64,000 nucleotides of DNA from Bryoerythrophyllum caledonicum (GCA_963971425.1 OZ020520.1:5746553-5810552); one strand, 5' to 3'; positions 1 through 14,178 are shown, counted from the first letter of the stretch. A program made the numbers and translations. Notes: generated from the sequence alone by a model not told the origin.

Positions 1-3000
1 ATTGAGATATACATTTTCTTGTAAAAGCCTTGACTCCTTGCATTAGGAATAAACATCCATCTTGTTCAAAACCAGAAATGATAATGAGGATCACAACCAC
101 AGCTAGGTTTTCTTCTAACTCTTAACTGTGTACACTATTATAACTTTTAATTGCTGTAGCTTTGTGAGAAGTGGAAATCAATCAAGGATGCTATAACCCT
201 AACTGGGTACTGTAAGTAGCATTCATGAAGAGTGTTATGCCATTCATTGAAAAAGATCACCTACTCTTTGTCCTCATTCCCTCACTTCAAATTAGAATTC
301 AGAATGCCCCATCCATGACTTTCTCTCTTCATAATACCCTTGTGGCCTGTCATTAACCTAATTCAGTTTCATAACCTTATTCTTCAAGGATTTCATGCTA
401 TTTGAATTTCACACATCGAAATACCACATTTGGGTCTCTCAGGCACTAAAGGATTACCAAAGTGAGTATGTCAATTAATTAACCAAGAGATAAAGGAAAT
501 GAACAATAGTGAGCCTTTCAAACTAAATAGTATTGACCTGATGTTTAATTGCCCCAATTTTCAATTTGTTCAATTGCATTTGTCATGTAGATGAACTGAT
601 AATCAATCATAGAGGAAAAGATAACCACATCGGTAATGTTTAAAATGACATGCTTATCACATAATAAGGAAGAAGGGAGCCTAGTTTTGTACTTTCATGG
701 AAACACAATATTTTATAGATGAAATCAATGATTATTTGATAAATTATTGATGTACAACTTGCCAAGAGGTAAAACAAAAGTTTACTTTGTTACTTTAAAC
801 TATTAATCAATATTATTTAAATGCCTAATTCAAAAAATTATATTTGAATCATATTGGGATATATAATTAATTCCAAAAATATTTCAAAATTCACGATCCT
901 AGTGCAATGAGTAAAGAAGCTAGAAACAATACTCCATTTCTAGTTTTGGCCATAGGACTTTAAATAAGACTTATAGATTCAATGTACAAATTGGAAGGTT
1001 ATTGTGTTTAAAGTACAAATGAAGGTGCTTTTACTTCCCTATGTAATGATGACTTCACTTGGTGTTAAACTTTCGCATTACATAAGGTCTAATTTTGTTC
1101 ACATTGTTGTGTACAATAGGAGGATAACCAAAATGGTGTTTTTGCATTCCCAAGGGAAAAAAATTAATTGCGGCCACATTAATACCCTCCCGAGGATTGA
1201 ACAATTGCTAATTTACGGTGAATTGCCGTGAATTACATAAGTTATAAGGAAGAAATCGTGGCATAAGTGATAAGAAAGAAAATACATATATTACTTGTAA
1301 AAGTTTAAAACAACTAAAATATTTAATATCACCTTTTTTTAAATATAATAAATTTTAATTGTTAAAGACGTTGGTAATACCTCTATATCATATGTGTAAG
1401 AGTTGGTAGCTTTTGAACCCATGGCAAAGTAATTTTAATTTGGATTAGAAGACCACCAAGCTTGTTCATTGTTATCTCTAAAGAGCTTAATCCATAAAAG
1501 GATATTTTGCTAATTTAGTCAAGCTTATATGATGACAGTTCTGGATGAAGAACTTTGGATTTATTTAAAAGTAAGATATCATATACAGGTTGTAGGCATA
1601 TATTTGATTTCCATCAAACATTGGAAAAAAGTTGTGATGCATAAAGCATTTTTCTTTCATACAATGTTATTGTGAAAGTTGTTGTACATATATTAAATAT
1701 TGGTCTTTTTGTTATGGTAGTTGTTATGGCCTAATATATAGATTTTCCTTCAATCTTATTCTTAAATCTATATATTGCTTCTCTTTCAAAGAGGTTGACT
1801 TAGGCTACTTTGATCTTGTGAAAGTAACTGGCTCTATATCTTCCAATTACAATACTTTGCATGCACATTAAAGCCTTATGGTGCTACCTACCCCCAAAAT
1901 TCTAGACTAAGCAAGATTTTGACAAGTAGTAGTGATTATTACTAACAACTTAATTTCATTGTTCCAACACTCATTTCCTTTGTTTTTATGTAGTGCTACA
2001 CTTCTTCCTTTGTAAATGTTATAGTTAACAAGAGATTATCCTCCAAATCTTATTACTATTGCTTTAAAATCAACTAAAAACAACCCTTCAAAGTTTATGC
2101 TTTGATTTGTGAGCTCCCTAGATCCCCTTCACTTCAACACATCTTTGTTCCGTGCTTGAAACTACCACAAATATGTGGTTGACTTTGTCCTTAAAGACAT
2201 CTTTAGATATTTTCTCAGTAAATAATTTTAGCAATATGCCTAAAGGAGCAAGATGTAGAATCTTGAATTCTTTAAAAAATAAAAGTAGAAGATGCAATTA
2301 TTGTACTTGGTGCATTTCTTTACTCTTTCATATAACTTCACTATCCTTGAATCCTCTAAGCACTCACAAATATTTTTAAAACTCCTGCAAACACTCAAAA
2401 CCAACACCATCACATATTGCCCCAACCTCAAGCTTCTAACATATTCATACAACACTCAAGCTCAAGAGTTGTCCAATGATAAGCTATCATGCCATTAGCC
2501 TCTATAAAGAGCGCTCATTGAGGAGTTTTATTCAATCATATGGTGGCTTTTCATTGAACCCACCTTGTAGAAGCCACCACAAAGACTTCTTTTCATATTG
2601 TTCAATGACAACTGCACGCTTGGTTGAAAAAATATTTCTCCTCCTTCAAGTCAATGGTTGCTCCACGCTTGGTTGAACAAAGAATCCTTCTTGGTTGGTC
2701 CCACAACAAGCCTCCATTTTCGCATCACCACAACTAGCCAAATCCTTATTGAATTCTAACCTAACCCTATCATCCAAGTCTTCTTGACCACAAATCTAGT
2801 GATCACTTAAACCAATTCTTCACCAAGAATATCATCTACATGAAGTAAAACACCATATCAATATCAATTCAACCACAAATCTTATAAATACTAAACACAC
2901 ATAATTGCTTAATTTAACTAGTGAGTCATCTACATGAAAACAATGCAAAGTTTATGCAATTATACTTTACACTTCTATTCCCTTTGATTCTTTAAAGAAT

Positions 3001-4013
3001 CACCTAACACAATCGTTTTTTATTTCTTTTAAATCACTTTATAACACAACAAATTCATTTAAAAGGGTTCAAAGGTTTGAGTGTGTATAAAAAAAACTCT
3101 TCTTTGAAACATTAAAACTAGAGAATTTTTGTTTTTTGTTTTTTTATGATTTATTGGGAATTAATTATATATATACACAAGTTTAAACTAGTATATTAAA
3201 AAAAATGCTAGCTTAATGTTACGTATGTTACTTCTACAAACCAATTTTAAAAATACTATAGATCATTTTATGACTTCTATATTTGATTATGCTTGTACTT
3301 AATATAATCTTGTTTAGAATTCTCAACTTTTGTAATAATTTTTTTATTTCCATGGCTAATTTAAGTGTGCTAGGAAAGTGTTAAACGATCAAGAAAATAT
3401 CCCAATTCATATAATAAAAATTCTATAATTATTGTGATTTAATTATCTATCATTCCATTTTTTACTTTTATAGTTGAAAAATAGAAATAAAAAAACTTAA
3501 AATATAGTTGTATTCTTTGGACTACAAATGATAACTTATGAACATGTTTTTACGAAACATAATCATAGAATTTTGTGGTTAAACAATATTCAATAGATAG
3601 ATAGAACACATATTTTATAAAAAGGGGAAGATGTGAATTGGAGTACACCATTATTCATTATTTGCTTGTTACATTTTATTCTTATGGTGTGCTTTAAGTA
3701 CGAGTATATGCTTTCACAAAACAAATGGAGTTTGAAGTAAAAAATTATTAAATTATAGAGCTTATATATAGCCATTAAAAACATAAGATATATTAATATT
3801 TTGGAATGTAAGACCAAATTAATTATTAAAAAACATATCTATAAATTTCATGAAGAAATAAATTATATACAAACATAACATGTTAAATTGAATATAATTT
3901 CACAATTCCAATGAGCCAATGCTTTAAAATGTGCAAATATATATTCATATATTTGAAATTCAATATAATATTGTTGTGTTTGGAAAATCAAGCTTCAACT
4001 ATATTACCAATTT
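1..4013. other. AT-rich intergenic DNA, no gene seen
   Basis: Only short unsupported reading frames (75 codons or fewer) occur on either strand, with no domain, splice pattern or RNA signature that I recognise. The last part is the 3' flank of the CFAP70 gene, whose stop codon is at 4014-4016 on the minus strand. Confidence 0.6.
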
Positions 4014-7000
4014 TCACATCGTTACGCGACGATTTGATTTAGGATGGCCTTCAAACAAGATTTCATTTTGCATTTGGTTAAAACTTTCTTCTGCCAAAGT
4101 CTTTTCATCATGTGAAGAACATTCTTGGTTCATAATATGCTCGTACTCTAATTTTGCACATTCTAAGTTTCCTTGTTGTATATATAGCTCCCCTAGTTTA
4201 AATCGAGCCACAACTTTTCCGTCTTCTTCTTTTAGTGCATCCCTTGCAGCTGCTTCTGCATCCCTATTATATTCAAAAATATTTTGATAAAAACAATATG
4301 TACGGAATTTTACACTTTTATATGTTTAATGAAATATGTCGATCATTTCTTCAAATCTAAGATAGGATTATAGATGTAAGACTAATATTCTAATGTATTG
4401 GTGATTCTTTCATGAAGATACAATTCTAAAAGATGGTAGCAAATTTCTCAAAGATATTAGAATATTTTCAAAAGTGGTATAATTTGAAATTAAAATACAA
4501 GTTTTTAAAATAAAATGATAGTGTACCGATAATTTCCACATTTGGCAAAGGTATCAGCAAGTTCAAGAAGCAATGAAACATCGTACAATTCAACTTTTTG
4601 CAATTGTTGAAATGAGATTTCAGCTTCTTCGTTTCGGTCCAAAGCAAGACACACTAATGTAAGATATGCCCAAACCTTTTGGTTTTTGTTGTCAATGTGA
4701 TTTGCTTCCACCAATGCTATTTCACATTGTTTGTAATCACATGTTCTAAAAAAGACAATGCCTGCACCTAGCCAAGAACTTGTACTAGGATCTTGTTGAC
4801 AAAGCATTAGAAATGTTTTCTTTGCTGCATTATAATTCTTGAGCTTGAGGTGAATGTTTCCAATATCAAGGTGTACATAAGAATATACCACCTTCTTTCC
4901 TTGATAACGTATGTGCTGTAAAAAGAAGTTACATCTTTAAATATTTAAATACAAGCAGATTTATGTTGCACCCAATGGAAAAAGGGTAGTCCCCAATTTA
5001 GTAAATGTGTATATATGCAATAATAAAATGTACCCTTTCTTTACTTGTTATAATTTATACACCTTTTATTTACTATATATATCCAAGTATCCTAGGTATT
5101 AGCTTCACATGATATTGTTAGTTTATTATATACACAAAGATGAAATATATGTTTAATAAACAAATATATTTTATTTTTGTAATTATTATAAACTAAAACA
5201 TTGAGATGTAATCAAACCCTCTCATAAGCCTCCAAAGCCTCTTCATATTTTCTGTTAACATAATGGAGGCGCCCCAAGCATAACCATGACATAGGATCTT
5301 CTCGATTAATAGACAAATTCTCTTTAATCCAGATGTCTGCTTTATTATACTCTTGATTGAGCTCATGTGCCTTTGATTGAGCCCATTTGTTGTCAAAAGC
5401 GGTTGAAAACACATCGCATTCAAGGTCTAGAATTTGTTTTCCTTCTTTTTGCAAGTGAAGGTCCAAAAGTAAAAGTGATGTTTCTACAAAAACAGTGCTA
5501 TCGGGATATCTTTCTTGAATAAACAAGTACCCAACACTAAATGGAAATTTGAGGAGAGGACTGAGAAGAATATGTGAAGATGTGTAAGCATTACAGGTCC
5601 CACGTGATGACTTGAACAATGACTCGGCTTTCTTGATGCAATTTGTTTCATTCTCCTTTTCTCCTTGTGCATAATACACTTGGCTAAGTATGCACCAACA
5701 CATCCATTCTTCGTCACTATGAAGATCTATAGCCGTTCGAAGAAGAACTTCAGATTGGGTGCAATAGTTGCGATGCCACATTAGGCAAGCTAATGCTAGT
5801 AAACTAAGAAAGTGATTGTTATCAAGTGTTAGCGCCTCTCGAAAGCATTCCTCTGCCTTTCCTCTATTCCCTATTGGGGCCCCCTCTTTTGACTGTAAAA
5901 TTTCAAGATCATTTCTATAGTTAAAAATCAATAGTATAAAATTAATATATTCATGTATTTTTACAAATTTTATTAACATTATAGAGTACATCAATCTTCA
6001 ATTTACGATGAATGTTATTCAAGGTTTTATTAAATGATTTAATTATAATAAACACAATGAAAGGCTTTAAGAAAAATCCTCACTCGCATGCTAAAACATC
6101 CATATTCAAACCAGATGTTAGGATTGTGGATTTCTTCACCAAGAAGTCTATCTTGGTGATACCTATTTGCGGTCCTATAGTCAAGATCATACTGCAAAAT
6201 AAATATTGTTAAGTTTATCAATTTATTTACTGAGCTATTCTTTTTTTCAATTTCTTCAAAACTATGTTTAAATTAGTTAAAGTTCTTACACAATATCTCA
6301 ATAAAAAATAATATTAGTTTTATAGTGATAGTCATAAACTTCCTTTCTAATTTGAAGACCAAGGCCTACCTCATACTCATCTGCAAGTTGTCGAAGATGA
6401 ATTACTCTCCTTTCTTTTTCACTCAATACTTTACAAACCTTTCCTTCTAAAGCATCGATTGTTTTTTGTCTCTATATTTTACAAAAAATAAAAGCTTTGA
6501 ATTGTATAATTGATTTATGCATGATAATTATATAAACAAAGAAAATTTATACTTGTAAGATTTATCCTAAGTTTTTATTATATGAGGTCTATATAGAAAA
6601 TTGATGGTTACCAATATATTTCATTTAAAAATTAAAGTAGAATTCAAGGCAATAAAAACCTTCAAAAACATTTCTGCAAGGCATGCATGGATTTCTTCCA
6701 TTAACTCTACATACAAGATATTGCAAAATTCAAACTTGCCAGCAGTAATAGCATCTTTTTGTCCAAGCCTAAACTTTTCTGCTGCAATTTTAAGTACTCG
6801 GCTCTTCATTTCTTCGCGCATTTGTTGCCATGCACCCGATTGGTGCAATTCCAAAACAACTTTTCTTCTTACATTTGACTTGATTTGTATCCTATATTGT
6901 AAATTAATGAATCTAAAGTTTAGAAATTTAAACGTGAAATCTAAATCATGTTTTGAATAATGTAAAAGAATAATTAATGAATATGAGTTGTTTTCATGAA

Positions 7001-9142
7001 ATAATTTAGTAAAAATTCTTCTCACAAAGGTCCATAACTCTCAACGTGATTAAGAATGTTTTTTGAACTCCTCCAAAATTAGGTTGTTTTGGTAATTTAC
7101 TTAATTTTTTGCTTTTTGTATGCACACATGTAAATAGATTTCTAAGCAGTGCATTCTATTACAAAATGTAACAAAAGAAACTCTTTGATTTGCACTTGTA
7201 TGAATAATGTTTGAAAAGATGTAGGTTTGTTGATTTTGTAAATAAAGATGTTAAATGAACTTCATAAGCACCTAGACTTTGTATCTTGAGAACATGTGTT
7301 TGTTCCCTTGCAACTATAAAGTGGCGTATTTTCTTCTAGCATTTTTTTCTTATGTAAATCAGAAATGTCATGAGCAGCAATTTGAACAAATTGTTTGAAT
7401 CTTTCAATAGCTACTTTTACTGAGTCGTGTAGGTTAGGGCATTTTACGCGATACGGAATAATATTCTCTACTTTAAGCTCCAGCTCAGGGGGTGGTTTCC
7501 ATACATGTTCAATTGGAATACTTGTTTTAATAATTACATACATGGTAGATTTTGCTGCTTTCCATGCATTCAATAAAGGCTTTGAAGGATCAATTACAGG
7601 AGATGGTGGAGGCCCACTATCATCTTCTATAGTATGGCCTTTGCTTGGAGGTCGTGGATCAGAGGGACAAAAGATGGTCCCGGTTGCTTCATTAAATTCT
7701 TTCAATGGACATGGAAGTTCAAGACATGTAGCACCTTCTTTATCCAAGAAGGGCATCATATCCAAGTCAAAAGTACCTCGGTACCTATCAAAAAAAGGAT
7801 CTGCAAAATCTTTGAAGCTTTCCTCGGTTAAATATCGTGCTATAGAACCTTGTATGTATTTTTTCCTCTTAATATTATCCCGTACTTCATTGGCAGCTTG
7901 ACTTGGAAGATACCTCTTAATCCCCGTTGCCTTCCACACTACAATTTTTTGTTTCTCTACCTCCATACTTTCAATGATGGAACCAGGTTCTACATCTTCC
8001 CCACCAAACAGAAGTCTTTTCAATTCACGATGACCAACTATGGTATCCGAAGGCACTACTTCATATTTTGGAACCTCCACTTCTTCTTCAGTCACTACAC
8101 CTGTGGTTGCCTTAAATTGACCAAATGTAGCCTTTACAATTGGATCTAAATCATTTATAGCATTCCACCATGTTGAATCAGAGGTAAATCCTGGAAGTGT
8201 AAACCCCACAGTATATGCAAATGGTTGAATGGATCCTTCCTCTAATGGTCCATATTGTTGAACCTTCGGTGGTAAGTGACGGATTGTCATTACACCAACT
8301 TCCATTACAAAGCCATATTTTTTGTCAGCTTCTGTAACGATTGGCTCACTTGTAGTTATTATAATTTTGAGAGTTGCACCTTCCAATAGACTAGGTTTTT
8401 CTTCTAAAGGTGCTTGAATGACAAGAGGAGGTGGATCTTTTGCTCCTTTCTTTGATGGTGGTGGTGTTTTTTTTCCAGCCGGTGGTGCTACTACAACCGG
8501 TGGTGGATTGGACTCAACATATGTTGTTAATGGATAAACTTCTGTGAAAGTGCATTTGTCCAAATGTAATAATCTTGCTAAGTTCACATTTGTCATTGCA
8601 ATTGGAGCTTTTACAGCACCAGTAGGAGAGATCCAATATACATTAACAACCACGTCTTGTTGCACTAATGTGTTGCAAAGATGATATGATGGTGTACGCT
8701 CATATTCCCTTTCAAAATTAAAGTTGAAATTTGCAGGTTTAAGCGGAAGTGGAGGCTCTATTGGTGGCTCTATTAAATCTTGTGAAGGTGCATTGGGATC
8801 TAGTGGTGGTGGTGGTGGAGTTGGAGGTAGAGGCCAACACCTTTTAGGAATTGGCTCAATATCTGGCAAAAAACCTTCCATTTCACTTTCAGGTGATGTA
8901 GGATCTGGTAATAAGAGAGGTGGTTCTTCTGGAAATATAATATCAAACCCAATTTTTGACTTTTCTTCTTTGGATTCAATATTCCATACAGTTGTAGCTG
9001 CAACAATCTCGATCTTAATTTTCAACTTTGGAATTTCTTCCTCTTCACCCTCTGAATACTCATCAAGGAGATCTCCTTCAGCAATTGGTGTTGGTGGCAA
9101 TGGTGGAGCTGTTGTTTTTGCCGGCGGTTTCTTTGGAGCCAT
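4014..9142 (-). CDS. CFAP70: CFAP70, cilia- and flagella-associated TPR protein, 7 coding exons
   Basis: CFAP70 (FAP70 in Chlamydomonas) is an axonemal protein, assigned to the central apparatus in the alga, so the expected role is in sperm flagella. Coding exons on the minus strand are 9142-7272, 6891-6660, 6471-6370, 6191-6084, 5892-5218, 4915-4527 and 4263-4014. All junctions are GT-AG, phases agree, and the sum is 3627 nt, giving 1208 residues. Human CFAP70 is a little over 1100. The first exon (about 620 residues) has a Pro-rich acidic start and the long non-TPR region. Exons 5-7 (residues about 772-1208) hold TPR-like helical pairs, for example around AWAYLTL-type and SWLCLGRLHYVNRKYEEALEAYER stretches. 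The start is the first ATG of the long open frame, after an upstream AT-rich flank. The exon 1 donor (AG|GTGCTT) is the least certain junction. The gene looks intact. Confidence 0.88.
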
Positions 9143-10138
9143 TTTTTAACTATTAATTTTCCACATTGCTTCAAACTTTTCATCTGCATTGGATTACCAA
9201 ATTTTTGGAAGAACATATAGAATAACACAAATATATATGAAAATCATCACATTTATATTAACTCATTAGTTAATAAAAGACAATAATTGAATATCTCATT
9301 TACATTGAGCTTATAAATTCATGGTTGACAGTGGTAACGCAAAAAATTCAAAAGAAGTAGGTTTTCAACATGTTTAGTTTTTTTGATGAAGTTACTCAAC
9401 GTGCATCAAAAGATGTTTAATATCTTTGAAATTTTAGATTTCACAATAAATTTTTGTAAAAAATTGAATTTATTGTCATAATGAACTAAGTAACGGAATG
9501 GTTGAATTTATATACAGTAGTAATTCTTATAATGTAAACAAAACCATGAAGAAAAAACACACTTTTATAGAGCACATATTTGCGGCATGATAAAATGTTT
9601 TACGTTCCTTAAAATAACTTATCATATTGTTATAATTTCTACAAATCTTGAAAAAAAATTATTGCATATTGATAAGTGTCTTATTTTATACTTATAGTGC
9701 ATCTTCATTACAAAGGAAAAAAAATTGGATACAAAAATGCATATTTTGATAGTGCTTAAATGAACATGATAGTTGTAGCTACAAAGTCAAGCTAATAAGA
9801 TACACTTTGATTAAAAAATAAGGCATTGTAGATATACCTTGAAACCCTAACCACCTCTAAAACCTCACATTCATAATAGTTTTTATCTAATATTAGAGTA
9901 ATAATACTTTTTGTTAACAAATGAAGGAGGTATCTATTGTCAATTGAAACTAACTTTTAGTCTAAAACATTCAATGGTTATGATTATAAAGAATGTATGA
10001 ACCATGAAGAATAAATTCATCCTTTAGTTTAAAAGAAGATAATAGATGAAATCCTTACATCAATTATATTGTAATTGTACATGTCGCAACTTAATCTAAA
10101 AAAATAAGATTTATGAATTAGTTGCATTTATAATTGTA
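9143..10138. other. Intergenic flank upstream of CFAP70
   Basis: AT-rich and without a supported gene. It should contain the CFAP70 promoter and 5' UTR, but I cannot point to a TATA box or initiator. It ends at the target-site duplication of the first retrotransposon (10139-10152). Confidence 0.5.
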
Positions 10139-11425
10139 TTCTTTAATCTCTAGACAACCGGCATCGGAAGAAACAATCAATAGATGCAAATTAAGTGGGT
10201 AAAAACACTAACCCAGCAGAATGTGTAGAGAGTGAGCTCCGCAATTCGTGGTGAGGGGAGGCACAAGGACTTAGTCTATAATCTCGAGGGATGAGCAGTA
10301 AGAGGTTGCTGGCCTTACTGAGAGCCCACATTGTTCGAGATCTAGACGTTGGTGAGGTTGGGGAGGCAAATCACTTTTGTTGGAAGCGCTCAAAACACTA
10401 GATCTGGACTTTTTGAGAGGTTGTGGTCAGGTCTTTGAGGGAGATTGTCGCAAGTTTTATCTGAAGCGTGGGAAACTAGTGTTGTGCATAGATCTGAACT
10501 CAATGACCCTCCTCAACCTTAGATCTGTTCAGATTGAGTGTAGTTAGATCGAGATCTGCGCCCACCACTTAGTCCTTGATCCTCCTTGATCCACGACCGC
10601 ATCATACACGCAAGATTGAGCACTAGATCAACACGACGCTAGTATCCGGCAACAACCTCTCACCATTCCAGGCTATTTCTTACTCATCTCATTGCTTTTA
10701 CACATTTTGGATCTCCACATACACTAGTCACAACACAATAGCTCTCACGCACACTAACCACAGCACTAAGCACAATCACCCTGCTACTAACCCTAGAATC
10801 TCTAGACACAACATTAGGACGTTTATATCTACACGTTGCACGCGGCAGCGCTGGAAAATTTTCTACAGATCCACACAACGCGCACGAGGAGCCCGCAACA
10901 TCAACCCAAAATCACTTCGCGCGCACTCAAGAACAACCTGCAACACCGCCAAGACCCCACAGATCATCAACAGCAGCAACAATCGACCTAGAGACGACCT
11001 GCGACAGGCGACCAGCAATCAAATATTAACAACACAGCAGCAAGCACATCAAGAGCACGAACAAACAAGATCACGGACCAACCAGGTAAGTATTCTTACA
11101 GAACCGTCATACTTTCTCTCAACACTCCTACAACCTCTATGCAACCTCTCCCCCCCCCGCAACAGGTGCCCCCTCCCCACACCCCATCCAGCTCCCTATA
11201 CTCCCTGTAAACCCAAGCACCCGCAGACAAGCACGAAGAGCGAGACAGGCACGATCCAGGAGCAAGAAACGATTCACGACTAGAGACAGACACAACATAG
11301 ACGAGCAAGAAACGAGACAGGCACACACAAGAAGAACAGAAGAGCACGAACAAGATCAGACAGACAGACAAGGAGAGGCGCGCACAAGGTATACAACAGT
11401 GGAGCACAAACAAGAAGACCAAGTA

Positions 11426-11569
11426 GACGCTCAACCACTCAGACGAAGACGATCAAGCAGGCACATAAGGAGAGCAGACGCGCACAGAAGAAACACAGAC
11501 GCTCAACCACTCAGACGAAGACGATCAAGCAGGCACATAAGGAGAGCAGACGCGCACAGAAGAAACACA
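11426..11569 (+). repeat. 72-bp direct tandem repeat, two copies
   Basis: Two adjacent, apparently identical 72-bp units (11426-11497 and 11498-11569) begin GACGCTCAACCACTCAGACG. If read in frame they would encode a 24-residue Arg-rich unit (DAQPLRRRRSSRHIRRADAH...). They lie in the 5' region of retrotransposon copy 1, where tandem units are common in LINE promoters. Confidence 0.85.
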
Positions 11570-11584
11570 GACACGCACAGCAGG

Positions 11585-12010
11585 TGCACAGACGCGGAAT
11601 GACTTGCGACACTCCCTGCACCAACCTCCCCCCTGGTCCCGACCTACCCCCCCCTAACTACCGACCCCCCCACGAACCCCGAGGCCCAACGGAACTCCCC
11701 ACGCCCCCGACCTCCCCCCTGACCGTGACAGTCTACCTCAACCCAGCAACCCCCCCCCGCTACCGACCCCCACTTGCTTGCGACCCCCCTGTTTTCCAAC
11801 CTCCCTCCCCTAGCGACCTCTCTCCTAACCCCCTACGACCCCCCCTCCCCTTGCGACCTTCCACAGACTCTTTTATCTCCCCCTGCGACCTCCTTCCCCC
11901 CAAGTTGTGACCTCCCCCCCCCATTTTCGACCTCCCCCCTCTTCTAATATTTCCCCCACTACCTCCCACCACCCTCTCTCCAACCTCCCTCCCCATATAC
12001 TTAACCCTCC
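11585..12010 (+). repeat. C-rich degenerate CGACC(T)CCCCC repeat
   Basis: The sense strand is dominated by runs of C separated by GACC, ACCT or AACC, as loosely repeated units of roughly 10-15 bp. It lies directly upstream of ORF1 in retrotransposon copy 1. The only long frame is a Pro-rich one that looks like a by-product of the composition. Confidence 0.7.
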
Positions 12011-12045
12011 ACCTATCCACCACTAGTAGAGCCCGACAAAACTGC

Positions 12046-14178
12046 ATGAGTCCTGGAAAACGGTGCCAATCCACTCCTCGCAACACCATAGAAAAGAAGA
12101 ATAGTGGAGTAGAAGTACATCGGAGGACCAATAGTGAAGAGGTATTAGAAAACCCCAAAAACAACCCACGTCTACGACAAGCCAAGTCTACCAATACCCC
12201 TAGAGTTGAAGCCACACCCTCAAAGACAAGACCATCAACTGTGAGGAAATCAACAACCCCAAACCCGAAGCACGACCCCACTCCTAAAACACGAGGTAGG
12301 AAGAAGAAAACCTTGGAGGCAAACTCTACCCCACCCCAACAACTACAATTAGAATTCCCAACACACCTCTCAAACGACCAAGAGGACACCCCTCTCACAT
12401 TCTTTAGAACAAACCAGAAGCGGAGGACTAATACCTCATTCCCCCCATCACCTGACCACAAAAAACAAACCTCATCCATAGACCCCAGGGACACTATGGA
12501 ACAACCCCAGAGAGAACCTAGCATTACCACCGAAGCCATGGACATAGAGAACGGCGAATCCACCTCCAAGGTAATCCATACCAACACAACCGCCACCTTT
12601 GACCTTCTAGAAGCACCACACCCTGCAAAGAAACAAAGAGGTAGTACCCAAGACCCAAAGCCTAGCAGTAGCACCCTAGACCAACCCACGCCCCGCTTCT
12701 GGTTGGGCTTCCCCAACATGGAGAAGCTTGCGAAGGATGCAAACCTTGAGCCACTATTTAGTGGAGAATGTGTAGCGGATATGATGACCAGAGGAGTACC
12801 CAAGGCAAAGGCGGAAGAGACCCTTAATGCTATAATATCCTACCCCCGAATCCCACAAATGTTATATCCCATGGTGAGAGAGGACGGTGTCCCAGGGCAA
12901 CACTACAACCTCACATAACTCCCATTCGATATCCCCACGAACCCTGACACTGGCCTATCATACGATTTCCGTGTGGCCATCTTGTTCGAACTGCCTAAGA
13001 CCCCATTGTTTCACGATGAGGTCAAAAGGCTTGCTAGAGATAGGCTTACCAAAATGAATATCCCCCTTGGTACTAGCCTCTTGGATCCCCTTGCCATCCA
13101 TTGCAAAGGAGTGAAGAAGGAAGGACAAAAGCATGTTTTCTGAGGGTTGATCAAACTACACTTGCTCTACCCGGAAATTGATGCCATCTCCCTACTTCAA
13201 GGAACAAGATACTTTATATTGCAACTCGACCCTATGGGACCGGCTACCATGGGGAAAGTTTGCAAAACATGGCATGCAGTGGCCCGACAAGGTTTATCTG
13301 TCAACATCAAGAGTGACAATCTATGTGGTATTCATGCGCATACATTGTTTTACAACGTGGTTCTGAATGGCTTTACCCGTAACCTTGAATTTGAAATTAC
13401 TGATGTCCAGAAACAGGAGAAGGAGCCATTTGCATGGATTGTAGCACCCACTCCTACCCAAGCGAAGAAACTAGCAATACACCAGATTACGACCTTCCAT
13501 GAGATCATCCCCGCGAAGCCCAGCAACTCTGGAACCTTTACAACCACTGATAGGGCCAAGAAAGATGCGCTCACACTCACGCTATCTCAATTACCAATCC
13601 TATTGAGCGTGGTTGAAACCACGGAGGCCATCACGAAAGCTTTGGAGGCCAAGAGCATTGTGAACATTTGGTTCCACAAGCAGATTAGTGGCAAGCACAA
13701 TGGCTCTGCCAACGTGCAAGTCGCTAATCCTATTGTCTATAGACAAAACCTTCACCAAACCTTCAACATTGGTTGCCACCAAGTTGAGATTCGACCCCAC
13801 CGCCGTAGCCTTGATGGCATTGATCCCCCCTCCACCACTTTGGTGGAGAAATGGGGATTCAACGACATAAACACCGCCTTGGTGAACACGGTTGCCGCCA
13901 TCAACCCCACCATCGTTCCCACCACCAACATACGTGACGAGATGGCTGCTATTGTGGCGGATGGTCACGAAAAACTCCGCTTGGAGTTATCTACTCTCAA
14001 GAAGGATATCATTCGAGAGACTCGAGAATACTCCGACGCCCGCAACGCCGAGGTATACTCGAAACTTGATGATGTTGAGAAACTAATGAGTGCCCCTCTG
14101 TCTGTGATGAAGGGTATCAAGTCCAATCGTGAAAAGCCATCCCTCCTCTCCTTGGATGACCCGTCAAACGTGGATTGA
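12046..14178 (+). pseudogene. Retrotransposon copy 1 ORF1 (nucleic-acid-binding-like protein), two in-frame stops
   Basis: One reading frame runs from ATG 12046 to TGA 14176-14178 (about 710 codons). It is interrupted by TAA at 12916-12918 and TGA at 13141-13143; between them the frame stays open and coding-like. The N-terminal third is basic and rich in Ser, Thr and Pro, with a KKQR/RGRKKK-type basic patch. The middle (about 12700-13600) is a folded region I do not recognise. The C-terminal part (about 13600-14100) aligns by eye with ORF1 of copy 2 (shared pattern SLDG..PST...GF.D.N.A..N.V) and ends in a predicted coiled coil (LRLELSTLKKDIIRETREY). LINE ORF1 proteins usually bind the element RNA; that role is inferred from position. 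ORF1 and the next long frame overlap at TTGA (14175-14178). Confidence 0.7.

Larger units (their letters stand above)
10153..12045 (+). other. 5' region of retrotransposon copy 1 with splice-like sites
   Basis: This stretch precedes ORF1. It contains a consensus donor, CCAACCAG|GTAAGTATTC, with the exon edge at about 11086, and an acceptor-like TTTTCTACAG at about 10866. A candidate exon therefore lies between them. Acceptor-like CCCGCAACAG and CACCCGCAG follow near 11166 and 11213. A similar donor context (ACCAAG or ACCAG before GTA/GTG) recurs in the 5' region of copy 2. Several AGATCT hexamers lie near 10340-10560 and also in the other copy. The region presumably carries the internal promoter, but no promoter element can be identified by eye. 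Short Arg-rich and Pro-rich frames here are not convincingly coding. Confidence 0.45.

Noticed and set aside
12916-13143. In-frame TAA and TGA within ORF1 as a sign of a reassigned genetic code
   Set aside because: The host genes in the window end normally at TGA (CFAP70, PH1, trehalase) or TAA (Cys-rich gene) and read well in the standard code. The element stops are scattered and often correspond to CAA or TGG in the other copy, which is decay.
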